NCBI GenBank assembly: GCA_965228785.1
Contig: CBDDIF010000002.1
Span: 3,224,001-3,288,000 of the forward strand
Length of the DNA: 64,000 nucleotides
From: Hoeflea_A sp965228785
GTDB taxonomy: Bacteria > Pseudomonadota > Alphaproteobacteria > Rhizobiales > Rhizobiaceae
Direction of reading: 5' to 3'
Below the pieces are notes generated by a model. It did not search any database, was not told the origin of the DNA, and was given only the letters and a program-made list of their open reading frames with translations. How positions within the stretch are numbered: the stretch's first letter is position 1; every line of letters begins with the position of its first letter. The translations under genes were made by a program, and so were the position numbers. Shown piece by piece: positions 53,498-62,508 of this stretch.

Positions 53498-56400
53498 ATG
53501 ACGACATTGAATGTCAAACTCAGCAGCAAGCTGCAGACGACACTGGACCAGCCTGGCGTATGGGCCTACGCAGTTTACTTCGTCGGCGGCAATCCGACCT
53601 GGCATAAACTTGTCGACAACGGCGCCATCCAGGATTCGGGAACGGTGGCGGTGCCCATGCCGTTCCCATTCGTCGGCGGCAAAGTCTATTTTCTGGTGCA
53701 GAGCCAGGCGGCTGCGCAGCCGAACAATCTCGAAACGCTGATCACCGCCGAAAGCGACATCAACTGGGGCAACGCCGACAGCTGGGATTTTCGCTATGAC
53801 AGCTTCGAGGTCACACTGCAAAACGGCATCGCCGACCAGGGCAACCTGACCTCGGTCAACGGCTTCGGCCTGCCGATGGAACTCAGCGTTTCCTATGACG
53901 ATGGCACGACCAGCACACGCGGCTACGGGATCAAGGCCAGCGACCTGTTCACCGACCTGAAGGCAACGAGCAACGACCAGGTCGTCTACACTTATGGAAG
54001 CGGCCCGCTCAGCGGCAATGATCGCGAGGCCATCTCGCCATCGGAGGCGGTGTCGCTCAACCCGGCCAACCCGGCCTTCAAGGCCTCCGACTGGACCGAC
54101 ACCATCTCGTCGCTGCAAACGCCCAGTCCAGGGGTCGAAGTCGCCGGTTTCTTCAACGGCGCCGCAGACGCCAACGGCGTCTGGCACAATTCCGGCTTTT
54201 TCTCCTACGCGCTCGAATGGGATTCCAACGCCAGTGTGTTCTGGCTGAGCCCGGCCGAAAACAGCGAGATCCAGGGCTATATCAGGATCACGCCAACGGC
54301 GCTGGCCAACAGCATCTATTCAACACTTGGCGACGTCGGCATCTACACGAGCAAGAGCGCTGACCAGGCCTACCAGATCTTCAAGCATACGGATCCGGGC
54401 GACGGCAACAGCATGAACTCCGGCGAGAACAATCAATGGGGCGAGGTGCTGACGCAGTTTCTGACCGGCTTCACGGCCGGCTATTTTGGCACAAAGGGCA
54501 AGCCGCTTAACCCGAAGGTCAATGGTTCAATCGATCTCGACAAGAACTGGAATTGGGATCCGACCTACGCGTTTGGCAAGAACCTCGACGGCTCGCCCGC
54601 CCCCCACTTCGACCCTTATTCCGCGGCGTTCTTCTTCAACACCAACTCCTACGGCTCCGGCTATTCAGACAATCTGACCGACCCGTTCGTTCAGGGCGGG
54701 CCGCTGATTTCCGTTTCGCAGCCGGACCAGGCGCAGAATGTCGACAGCATCGACATCACCATCTACGACGACGACGAAACCCCTGGCGGTTACGAAACAC
54801 CGGTCATCTACAACTATATCGCCACCGGCGGCGGCTACGAGCAGCCGAGCAGCAGCTCAAGCCCGAACAACATCAAACTGAACTTTGCCAACCAGGGCAT
54901 GGTGCTGTCGGAAACCACCACGGTCTCGCTCGATATCTACACCGGCGAAGACATGAACGGCGATCCGACATGGCAAACAGTTTCCTTCACGCCAACGCAC
55001 GGTCAGTCGCTGTGGCAGAATTGGAAGATCAGCAAAACCGGCGACACCTACTCGGCCGATTTGCAGCCGAACACGCCTCAAGGCAGCGGCCAGATGCTGA
55101 TCACGAACCTGCCGAATTCCGGCGATGCCGGCACATACTGGTACCGGTTGAATATCGGCAGCGGCGACGATGCGAAGACCTTCAATCTCTACACCAAAAT
55201 GGCGGCCGGGGCCGGTGGCGCGCTTGAATTCGTCAATCCGAATGTCGCCGGCCAGGCCGGCAGCCTGGCAATTGACGGGCTGGCAACGATTTCGCCGGAA
55301 AACGTCAAAACCGACACGATCGAGACATTCACCGTCAACTTCATGTACAGCGCCTCCGTCACGGTGGATCCGGATCTGCTGGAGCGCGATCCCAATGTCA
55401 GCGGTCATGGCGCGCCCAACGCCCCCGTCGGCGGAACCCTGTCGGGATCGACCTTCACTGCACTTGCCGGCCAAACACAGCAGGTGACCAACACGATCAC
55501 GGCGACAGACGCCCAGATTGCCTTCGGGTGGACCGGGCTCAACAGCACGCCCGATGCCGCATCCTGGATTTCCGGCTATACCAACAAGATCGGTGCGCTC
55601 AATTTTGCCCAGATCTCCATTGCGCAGAGTGGCGGCCAATCGGTTTCGACGATCCACGCGCAAGCCGATCTCGACGGCCAATGGGTGACCGCCGCGACGC
55701 AACTGAGCAATGGCACCTACACCGTAACCATGGAGGAATATCTGTCCTCCGCATTGACGACGCCTATTTTGCCGGAGAGCAGCCCCTTGAACCTGACTGT
55801 CGATGTGGCAACGGCGCCCTTGGCTGCCATGGGTGACGGTTTGGAGCTTGTGCTCAATGGCGTCGATGACCCGGCAGGCAACTGGATCAGCCTGGAAGCA
55901 ATCCAATCGTCCATTCCGGCGGGCACGACGCTTCAGCTTTATGCGGTCAATGCGCAAGGCGATCTCGTCAGCCGCGATGGCTCGGGCAGCGGACCGCAGG
56001 TGACGCTGGATCAGGCGGTAAGAGGCACCATAGGCTCGGTTCACGACGATGCCGGCGCCACTCTTCACCTGGGCGCGCAAGCGGTCTACCTGGAGGCGGG
56101 TCACAGCCTGCAATTTGCCATTCTGAGCGCCAACGGACTGATCGACCTGGATCCGACTGTCGACATCGTCCAGCAGACGGGCGGGCCACTCGAAGTCAGC
56201 GTCGATGGCATTCTCCTGACCGCCGAAACCGACAACACGCTCTCTGACTCCGGGTTGCTCGGCGGGACCCAGCGGGCGATCGGCGAGGCTTTTCTCTATC
56301 TCGAACAGGGTGCCACCCTGGAGATCGATCTGTTCGGCAGTTGCGGGACCGTCAATACGCTCGGCTTCGTGCGCAAGGACGTCAACACGGCAACCGGCGA

Positions 56401-56746
56401 ATGGAGCCTCGATGGCGTCGCCTATGGTGACACCCAGGAATTCCGCGATGCGGTACTCGCCAATTTCGACGGTGGTTTTCAGTATTCCAATGGCGGGGAT
56501 TTCAGGGATACCGTCGAGTGGACCGTCGAGGGTGAAACAGGCTTCTATGCGCCGGTCCTCGTCACGACCTACGGCGAAGTCCTGGTCGTCGGCGATGCCA
56601 ATCCCGGCGGCCATGACCAGATCCGCATGTATGGGCATAATACATTCGGGTTCGAGGACCTGACCAGCGAGCGCGGTTCGGATTTCGACTACAACGACAT
56701 GGTCATGCGCGTGACGCCGCTGCCGGACACGGATCTGCTTATGTAG
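53498..56746 (+). CDS. Large extracellular protein: GH64/thaumatin-like N-terminus, DUF4114 C-terminus
   Basis: The 1082-residue protein begins LNVKLSSKLQTTLDQPGVWA without a signal peptide. The first about 450 residues (ESDINWGNADSWDFRYDSFE, LTSVNGFGLPMELSVSYDDG, GFFSYALEWDSNASVFW, GYIRITPTALANSIYSTLGD) resemble the beta-1,3-glucanase GH64/thaumatin-like superfamily. The middle is beta-rich, with repeated Ser/Thr/Asn/Gly stretches. The C-terminus carries FGFEDLTSERGSDFDYNDMV, the Asp-rich signature of DUF4114, which is often calcium-binding. Without a signal peptide, secretion by a type I system or a non-classical route is plausible. No transporter genes adjoin it. The domain reading is inference from motifs. 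Confidence 0.7.
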   Translation: MTTLNVKLSSKLQTTLDQPGVWAYAVYFVGGNPTWHKLVDNGAIQDSGTVAVPMPFPFVGGKVYFLVQSQAAAQPNNLETLITAESDINWGNADSWDFRYDSFEVTLQNGIADQGNLTSVNGFGLPMELSVSYDDGTTSTRGYGIKASDLFTDLKATSNDQVVYTYGSGPLSGNDREAISPSEAVSLNPANPAFKASDWTDTISSLQTPSPGVEVAGFFNGAADANGVWHNSGFFSYALEWDSNASVFWLSPAENSEIQGYIRITPTALANSIYSTLGDVGIYTSKSADQAYQIFKHTDPGDGNSMNSGENNQWGEVLTQFLTGFTAGYFGTKGKPLNPKVNGSIDLDKNWNWDPTYAFGKNLDGSPAPHFDPYSAAFFFNTNSYGSGYSDNLTDPFVQGGPLISVSQPDQAQNVDSIDITIYDDDETPGGYETPVIYNYIATGGGYEQPSSSSSPNNIKLNFANQGMVLSETTTVSLDIYTGEDMNGDPTWQTVSFTPTHGQSLWQNWKISKTGDTYSADLQPNTPQGSGQMLITNLPNSGDAGTYWYRLNIGSGDDAKTFNLYTKMAAGAGGALEFVNPNVAGQAGSLAIDGLATISPENVKTDTIETFTVNFMYSASVTVDPDLLERDPNVSGHGAPNAPVGGTLSGSTFTALAGQTQQVTNTITATDAQIAFGWTGLNSTPDAASWISGYTNKIGALNFAQISIAQSGGQSVSTIHAQADLDGQWVTAATQLSNGTYTVTMEEYLSSALTTPILPESSPLNLTVDVATAPLAAMGDGLELVLNGVDDPAGNWISLEAIQSSIPAGTTLQLYAVNAQGDLVSRDGSGSGPQVTLDQAVRGTIGSVHDDAGATLHLGAQAVYLEAGHSLQFAILSANGLIDLDPTVDIVQQTGGPLEVSVDGILLTAETDNTLSDSGLLGGTQRAIGEAFLYLEQGATLEIDLFGSCGTVNTLGFVRKDVNTATGEWSLDGVAYGDTQEFRDAVLANFDGGFQYSNGGDFRDTVEWTVEGETGFYAPVLVTTYGEVLVVGDANPGGHDQIRMYGHNTFGFEDLTSERGSDFDYNDMVMRVTPLPDTDLLM

Positions 56747-56752
56747 GAGCGG

Positions 56753-58357
56753 TCAATCCGCACCCAGTGCCTTTGCAAGAACAGCGCCGGCGTCGGCGTC
56801 TTCGCTGTGGCCCGTCCAGGCGATGAATAGATCCGGCCTGACCAGAATGCGATCACAGCCGAATGCCTTCCGTAGATCCCCCGACGGGGCTGACACGACG
56901 GACAGCGGAACGCCGAGATGATCCGCCGCGGCTTCAAAGGCGGCCGCGATTTCTGTCGAACCGGTGAAGTCTAACAGCGCGTAACCACTACCGAGATCCT
57001 CCCAGAGATCGCGACCATCCGGAAGCGGCTGGGGCGCCAGATGGTAGCCGACCCTTGCTTCGATCGCATGCGTTCCGCAGGCAGTCGACACCGCGCCATC
57101 CTCGCCAAAGACGATCGGCGACCCGGCGTAGTTTGGCAGGAACTGGGTGACGTCGGCATTGCCGCTCCCGGCACGGCGGTTCCATTCGGCTTCGAAGGCG
57201 GGGCGGTCGCGTTCCGGTGAATGGGCGCGGGAAAAGGCACGGTCGTCGCGGATCATCCGGTCGATGAAATCCGCCGCGGTGGACGCGAAGACAGGGTGGC
57301 GCTCCGCCTCGTAGGAATCGAGCAGGCCAGCGCCTCCCCAACCCTTGAGGCGGGCCGCCAGCTTCCAGCCGAGATTGCGGGCGTCCTCCAGACCGGTGTT
57401 GACCCCATAGCCACCATAGGGCGGGTGGCTGTGGCCGGCATCTCCGGCGATGAACAGCCGGCCTTCTCGGTAGGTTTTGGCATGGGCAATGCGCAGGTCC
57501 CAAAATCCGATGTGCTCGAATTCGAGCGCGAAGGGCTCTCCGACGACCCTATGCAGGTAGGCGTGAAAATCGAAATTTTCGGCCGTCGTTCCGGCAGGCA
57601 CCGGAGCGTGGAAAAACCAACCGCCTTGCAGATCGACACGCCCGAGAAATTGCCAGTAGCCGTCATGATCCGGATCGAGCACATTGTAGATGGTCTTGCC
57701 GGGATAGCGCTCCAGCAGGTCATGCAGTTCCGACGACCGGAAGACGAGCAGGGCCATGCGGCGTTCGTGATTGTCAGTCTCCAACTCGATGCCTGCTTCG
57801 CGGCGCAGCGTCGATCGGGCTCCATCGCATCCGACGGCATAGGCGGTGTGCAGAGTGTGAACATCGTCATTACCCACGCGGCGGTATTCGACGCTGACGC
57901 CGTCTTCGTCTTGCCGCACGCCGGTCACAGTAGCGCCCATTTCGAATTCAATCTGCGGCAATTCCGCGGCCCGGGCGCGCATGACGCGCTCGAGATCGTA
58001 TTGCGGCAGTCGTTCATTGTCGGCGAAATAGAAGGGCCGCACGACCGACCGCTTGAACCAATCGCAGGTGTAGTCGCCCAACAGGGTGCGATAGGCGACG
58101 ATGCCGGCATTGCCGAATTCCGGTGGAATAGGGCTGGCATTACGCACGGCCTGCGACAGGCCCCATGCTCGAAAATGCTCGCCGGTGCGCTGGGTCAGGT
58201 TTTGACCCTTGGGGATGCGGTGCAATTCAGTCGTGCGTTCGAGAACACGGCTGGTGACGCCGCGCTGGGCCAGTTCGATGGCGAGCCCCAGTCCCACCGG
58301 ACCGCCGCCGACGATTGCCACATCCGCCGTTTGGCCCCCGTTCTGAACCGTTGCCAT
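56753..58357 (-). CDS. FAD-dependent aromatic monooxygenase
   Basis: A class A flavoprotein monooxygenase of the PheA/MhpA type is predicted. The 534 residues have the N-terminal FAD motif VAIVGGGPVGLGLAIELAQR, the central GATVTGVRQDEDGVSVEYRR and CDGARSTLRREAGIELETDN patterns, and the second FAD motif LFIAGDAGHSHPPYGGYGVN with GLEDARNLGWKLAARLKGWG. It would add oxygen to an aromatic ring using NAD(P)H. The start at 58357 is set by GGGAG upstream. It is divergent from a second monooxygenase gene across a palindromic site. Confidence 0.9.
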   Translation of the reverse strand: MATVQNGGQTADVAIVGGGPVGLGLAIELAQRGVTSRVLERTTELHRIPKGQNLTQRTGEHFRAWGLSQAVRNASPIPPEFGNAGIVAYRTLLGDYTCDWFKRSVVRPFYFADNERLPQYDLERVMRARAAELPQIEFEMGATVTGVRQDEDGVSVEYRRVGNDDVHTLHTAYAVGCDGARSTLRREAGIELETDNHERRMALLVFRSSELHDLLERYPGKTIYNVLDPDHDGYWQFLGRVDLQGGWFFHAPVPAGTTAENFDFHAYLHRVVGEPFALEFEHIGFWDLRIAHAKTYREGRLFIAGDAGHSHPPYGGYGVNTGLEDARNLGWKLAARLKGWGGAGLLDSYEAERHPVFASTAADFIDRMIRDDRAFSRAHSPERDRPAFEAEWNRRAGSGNADVTQFLPNYAGSPIVFGEDGAVSTACGTHAIEARVGYHLAPQPLPDGRDLWEDLGSGYALLDFTGSTEIAAAFEAAADHLGVPLSVVSAPSGDLRKAFGCDRILVRPDLFIAWTGHSEDADAGAVLAKALGAD

Positions 58358-58396
58358 TCCCGTCTCCCATTCGCCTTGACCGGTCTTCAATTTCAA

Positions 58397-58417
58397 TTAG
58401 TTTTGTACACCAACTAA
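58397..58417. promoter_or_regulatory. Inverted repeat between divergent monooxygenase genes
   Basis: TTAGTT (58397-58402) and AACTAA (58412-58417) with a 9-base spacer (TTGTACACC) lie in the 90-base region between the two divergent genes. This shape fits an operator for a MarR-, GntR- or TetR-type regulator. No such regulator gene is adjacent. Confidence 0.45.
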
Positions 58418-58447
58418 ATGGCCGGATGCAAAGGCTGGAGGTGACAA

Positions 58448-60079
58448 ATGCGGCAGGAACGCTGCGATGTACTGGTAGTCGGCGCCGGTCCGGTTGGCCT
58501 TGTCGCCGGCATCGACTTGGCGCAACGCGGGGTCGATGTCATGGTGGTCGACCGCCGCGAGACCTTCGATCCGCTGACGGTTCGCTGCAATCACATCGCC
58601 GCCCGCACCATGGAAACATTTCGACGTCTCGGTCTCGCCGAAGACGTTCGGGCGGCTGGGTTTCGCGATGATTTCCCGCACGACGTGGCGATCCGGCTGA
58701 CCGGCACCGGCGAGGAGATGGCACGCATTCGCATACCCGGCCGCAATGGCCGCCTTACCGGCGAAAGCGGACCCGATACCGACTGGCCGACGCCCGAGCC
58801 GCCGCACCGGATGAACCAGATCTTTCTGGAGCCGGTGATGCAGGCGCATGCCGAACGCACGGACGGGCTGCGCCTGAACCTCGGTTGCGATGTCACCGAT
58901 CTGCGCGAGCAGGAGGACTGCGTGACGGCAGCGGTGCGGACGGCCGACGGTGAAACCCACGAAATTGTCTGCCAATATCTGATCGGCTGCGATGGAGGAA
59001 GCTCGCTCGTTCGCAAACGCATCGGGGCTCGGTTGACCGGTGACGAGGTGGTCCAGCGGGTGCAATCCAGCTTCATCCACGCGCCCGGGCTTACCGCCGC
59101 CATGAAAGGAGGCGAAGCATGGAGCATGTTGTGCATCAACCCGCAACGATCGGGCACGATGTATACGATCGACAATGACGACCGATTCCTGATTCACAAC
59201 TACCTGCGACCGGGCGAGGACGATTTCGACGCAGTCGATCGGGACGCCTGCTTGCGCACCATTCTGGGTGTCGACGGGGACTTCCGCTACTCCATGCTGC
59301 GGGTGGAGGACTGGATCGGCCGCCGGCTGGTCGCGGACAAGATCCGCGAAGGCCGCGTGTTTCTCGCAGGCGATGCCGCGCATATCTGGGTGCCCATGGG
59401 CGGCTACGGCATGAATGCCGGTATTGCCGATGCCGCGTGCCTGAGCTGGCAAGTTGCCGCGCGGCTGGCGGGCTGGGGCGGCCCGGCGATGCTCGACGCC
59501 TACAGCGCAGAACGGCTGCCGATCACCGAACAGGTATCGCATTTCGCCATGCGCACCGCCGAGACCATGATCCGCAACCGTGCGGCGGTGCCGCCGGATC
59601 TGGAAGACGACACGCCCGAAGGCGTTGCGGCGCGAGCAAAATTCGGCCAAAGCAGCCGCGACTTGAACGTCCCACAATATTGCTGTGCCGGCCTGAACTT
59701 CGGCTATTTCTACGACCGCTCGCCAATCATCGTTCACGACCGCGAACCGGCACCGGCCTATTCCATGGGCGAATACACACCATCCACCGTGCCCGGCTGT
59801 CGCATGCCGCATGTGTTTCTGCCCGACGGATCGTCGCTCTACGACCTGCTCGGACCGGACTACACGCTGGTGCGCGTCGGCAGGGGCAGCGGCGGTGAAG
59901 CGCTGAAACAGGCGGCTGATGCTGCGGGTGTTCCGATGAAAATAGTCGACGTGCCGCCGTCTCAGGAACACGATCACGCTCTCATTCTGGCGCGTCCCGA
60001 TCAGCACATTGCCTGGCGAGGCAATGCCGATCCGGACGATCCGCAGGCCGTGATCTCGACGATCCGCGGATGGGTTTGA
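58448..60079 (+). CDS. FAD-dependent aromatic hydroxylase (MhpA/RdmE-like)
   Basis: The 543-residue flavoprotein carries the FAD fold VLVVGAGPVGLVAGIDLAQR, the DG motif YLIGCDGGSSLVRKRIGARL and the GD motif VFLAGDAAHIWVPMGGYGMN (then AGIADAACLSWQVAARLAGW). Such enzymes hydroxylate phenolic substrates. A C-terminal thioredoxin-like extension, seen in phenol hydroxylases, seems to be present from about residue 430 (PHVFLPDGSSLYDLLGPDYT). It is divergent from the other monooxygenase and is followed by the MmgE/PrpD pair across a minus-strand kinase gene. Confidence 0.9.
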   Translation: MRQERCDVLVVGAGPVGLVAGIDLAQRGVDVMVVDRRETFDPLTVRCNHIAARTMETFRRLGLAEDVRAAGFRDDFPHDVAIRLTGTGEEMARIRIPGRNGRLTGESGPDTDWPTPEPPHRMNQIFLEPVMQAHAERTDGLRLNLGCDVTDLREQEDCVTAAVRTADGETHEIVCQYLIGCDGGSSLVRKRIGARLTGDEVVQRVQSSFIHAPGLTAAMKGGEAWSMLCINPQRSGTMYTIDNDDRFLIHNYLRPGEDDFDAVDRDACLRTILGVDGDFRYSMLRVEDWIGRRLVADKIREGRVFLAGDAAHIWVPMGGYGMNAGIADAACLSWQVAARLAGWGGPAMLDAYSAERLPITEQVSHFAMRTAETMIRNRAAVPPDLEDDTPEGVAARAKFGQSSRDLNVPQYCCAGLNFGYFYDRSPIIVHDREPAPAYSMGEYTPSTVPGCRMPHVFLPDGSSLYDLLGPDYTLVRVGRGSGGEALKQAADAAGVPMKIVDVPPSQEHDHALILARPDQHIAWRGNADPDDPQAVISTIRGWV

Positions 60080-60089
60080 ACATCAATCG

Positions 60090-60578
60090 CTATTTACATC
60101 TTTGCAATATCTCGTCCACTACTTGGTTAAGCGACGCGGTGGCATCGATCACGACACCGGATTTCGGGACACCCTCGCACGTCGCATGCAAGCGCTGAAC
60201 GAATTGCCGCTCTGCGGGTCTGCCTCCCCATTCGGTTTCGGGCCGTTCGGCAAGCCGTCGAGTCAGTGTTTCCATATCGACTTCCAGGACAAAGACGCGA
60301 TCGAACAAGTCGATGAAGCTGGCTAAATTTCGTGAGCCGCCGCAGAAGAATGTTTCCGCATGGCTCCTTTCGGCAACCAGCGCATGAACACGGTCCACAT
60401 TCCAGATGTGATGCTCGTGGGTAAATCCATCAAGCGGTTGCCCCGTCGTCGGATCGCCCTGGTAGGCCAGCTCTCTGTCGCCGTTGATGGCATGATAACC
60501 GCGCCGCAGCAGTTCGCGGCAGACCGAGGTCTTGCCGGTGCCTGAAAGACCCTCAATCAGATAGTTTCTGTTGCCCAT
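60090..60578 (-). CDS. P-loop kinase-like protein
   Basis: A 162-residue nucleotide-binding protein of the adenylate-kinase/shikimate-kinase-like class. The P-loop is YLIEGLSGTGKTSVCRELL (about 5-23), followed by RGYHAINGDRELAYQGDP and LFDRVFVLEVDMETLTRRLA, where the late RRLAERPETEWGG resembles a lid-arginine region. The substrate is not recognised. The start at 60578 is set by GTGGAGG; longer frames upstream are unlikely. It lies on the minus strand between plus-strand catabolic genes, and the region upstream of its start is shared with the NTF2-like gene promoter. Confidence 0.7.
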   Translation of the reverse strand: MGNRNYLIEGLSGTGKTSVCRELLRRGYHAINGDRELAYQGDPTTGQPLDGFTHEHHIWNVDRVHALVAERSHAETFFCGGSRNLASFIDLFDRVFVLEVDMETLTRRLAERPETEWGGRPAERQFVQRLHATCEGVPKSGVVIDATASLNQVVDEILQRCK

Positions 60579-60714
60579 TGCCTCCACTTCATGCCTGTTG
60601 TGGCGTTGTTGCCTTTGGCATCTGCGTTCCTTGACCGCAAACCGGTTTTCGATAGTGTTTCGGTTGCCGACACCCAATCGTCTTAATTGTTCCAGGCCTC
60701 ACAGGACGAGCAAC

Positions 60715-61119
60715 ATGATCTTCACGCAACAAGAATTCGAAGCTTACGAGGACGAATTCAACAACGCGACCGACAAGAGCGCCTTCTTTGATCAATATTA
60801 CGATCCCGAAGCAGAGTTCATTCATCCCTATAAGGGCACATTCAAGGGCAAGGAGCAGCTGGTCGGATTCTGGAACTCGGGAAAGAATTCGGGCCATGAC
60901 GGCATCCATGAAATCCTGCATCTGAAGAATTTCATCTCTATCGAAAACAAGCTCGCCGTCGAACTCGACTGCGAATGGCGCTGTTTCGAGGACACCGATT
61001 ATCTCGGGCCGCGCAAGGCCGGCGACGTTTTCTGGGGCCATTGTGCGGCTTTCTACGACATCAAGGACGGCAAGTTCCTCAAGGTCTTCATCTACCTCAA
61101 CCTGGCGAATACCGAATGA
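60715..61119 (+). CDS. NTF2-like (SnoaL-type) small protein
   Basis: The 134-residue protein has an NTF2-like alpha+beta cone pattern: FEAYEDEFNNATDKSAFFDQ, FDQYYDPEAEFIHPYKGTFK, and VFWGHCAAFYDIKDGKFLKV. Related folds bind or convert small hydrophobic substrates; no catalytic residues can be named here. ACAGGACGAG precedes the ATG. Its stop codon overlaps the start codon of the MmgE/PrpD gene (ATGA), so the two are translationally coupled and likely act in one pathway. Confidence 0.78.
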   Translation: MIFTQQEFEAYEDEFNNATDKSAFFDQYYDPEAEFIHPYKGTFKGKEQLVGFWNSGKNSGHDGIHEILHLKNFISIENKLAVELDCEWRCFEDTDYLGPRKAGDVFWGHCAAFYDIKDGKFLKVFIYLNLANTE

Positions 61120-62477
61120 AGCCGCTGTTTGAAGAGCGGCTCTCCCGTCTGGCCCTCGATATCCTCAACACTCCGGTCGACGGCGACACCGCACACATCC
61201 TCAAACGCAACATTCTCGATTCCTATGCCGGCATCTGCGGGTCCATGTACGACACCGAAATGCTTGGCAAATTCGACCGAATGGTCGACATTGCTCCGGT
61301 CGAGAACAGTGTTCCCGTCTGGGGAACCGGCAAGGGCGGAACCCATGCCGATGCGATCTTCATGAACACGATCCTCGGGCGGCGCAGCGATCTGCTCAAC
61401 ACCTATTTTTCGCCCAATAACATGGGTGTCGCGCATCCGTCGGACAATGTATCCCTGATCCTGACGCTGGCCGACTGGCTCGGCAAATCCGGCGAGGACG
61501 TTCTTGAACTGACACATGTGGCCTACATGCTGGCGGGCATCTTCTCCGACTACTATTTCCCGGAATCGGTCGAGTACGATCACGACGCCGCGGCCGTGTT
61601 CTACACCACAGTCATCATCGGCTGCGCGCTGGGGCTCGATGCCGACGAACTGACCAACGCCCAGCGGATCGCCGGTGGAATGGGCCTCGATACCAATCAG
61701 TCGGCCCGTGACCGGGTGACCGACTGGAAGCATTGCACCTACGCGTCCTGTGCCCTGCGCGGCCTGTTTGCCGTCAAGATGGCAAAAGCCGGCATCGAAG
61801 GCCCCTACAAGATCTATCAGGGTACGGCGGGCGTCGACCGTTTCTTCCCGCACGCAGACGACATGTTCGAATTGAAGCCGGACCTCGCTTCGGTGGTGTT
61901 CAAACGATGGCCGGCGCTGGTCTTCTGCCAGACGCCGATTGATGTTGCGCTCGATCTGGCGCCGAAGATCGGCGATCCGGCATCGATCGAGAAGATCGAC
62001 GTCAGCACCTATGCCATGTGCAACGACATAGCGGCCGGCGAGACCGCCTGGCAACCGGACAGCCGCGCCGGTCGCACCCATTCCCTGCCCTATTGCGTGG
62101 CAGCCGTGCTGGCCAAGGGATCTGTCGCCTATCAAGACTTCGACGAACCTTATGCGAGCGATCCCACCTTGAATGCGCTCATGCCGAAAGTCAGCGTCTC
62201 CGAGGACCCTGACATCACCGCTGCCTTCCCGGCCAAATCGGCCTGCACCATCACGGTCACCCGAACCGACGGAACAACGGAGACGGCTTCTCGCGACTGC
62301 CCGCGCGGCGACCCGGCCGATCCGATGAGCAATGGGGAGATCGAGGACAAGCTACGAACCTACTTCTTCTTTGCGAGTGGCGGCGAAGCTGCCGACATCA
62401 TCGATCGGGTGGCGCATCTGGAACAGCAGGCGGACATCAAGGATCTTGTGGCGCCGCTGAAACGTCGGCAGATCTGA
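61116..62477 (+). CDS. MmgE/PrpD family protein
   Basis: The family includes 2-methylcitrate dehydratase, cis-aconitate decarboxylase and iminodisuccinate epimerase. The 453-residue product has the N-terminal helix region LALDILNTPVDGDTAHILKR, a central GGTHADAIFMNTILGRRSDL and NNMGVAHPSDNVSLILTLAD, and the MmgE-type LGLDADELTNAQRIAGGMGL. The C-terminal part has KRWPALVFCQTPIDVALDLA. The start overlaps the NTF2-like stop by four bases. Given the aromatic monooxygenases upstream, a catabolic isomerase or dehydratase step is possible; this is inference. Confidence 0.85.
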   Translation: MKPLFEERLSRLALDILNTPVDGDTAHILKRNILDSYAGICGSMYDTEMLGKFDRMVDIAPVENSVPVWGTGKGGTHADAIFMNTILGRRSDLLNTYFSPNNMGVAHPSDNVSLILTLADWLGKSGEDVLELTHVAYMLAGIFSDYYFPESVEYDHDAAAVFYTTVIIGCALGLDADELTNAQRIAGGMGLDTNQSARDRVTDWKHCTYASCALRGLFAVKMAKAGIEGPYKIYQGTAGVDRFFPHADDMFELKPDLASVVFKRWPALVFCQTPIDVALDLAPKIGDPASIEKIDVSTYAMCNDIAAGETAWQPDSRAGRTHSLPYCVAAVLAKGSVAYQDFDEPYASDPTLNALMPKVSVSEDPDITAAFPAKSACTITVTRTDGTTETASRDCPRGDPADPMSNGEIEDKLRTYFFFASGGEAADIIDRVAHLEQQADIKDLVAPLKRRQI

Positions 62478-62508
62478 AACGCCGGTCTATCGTCCTGTTG
62501 CGGACTGC

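Noticed and set aside
54857..56638. 593-codon minus-strand frame inside the DUF4114 protein gene
   Set aside because: The plus-strand frame has the DUF4114 signature and a natural composition; the antisense frame has neither start support nor motifs.
58397..60007. 536-codon minus-strand frame inside the second monooxygenase gene
   Set aside because: The plus-strand frame carries all FAD motifs; this frame is the complement.
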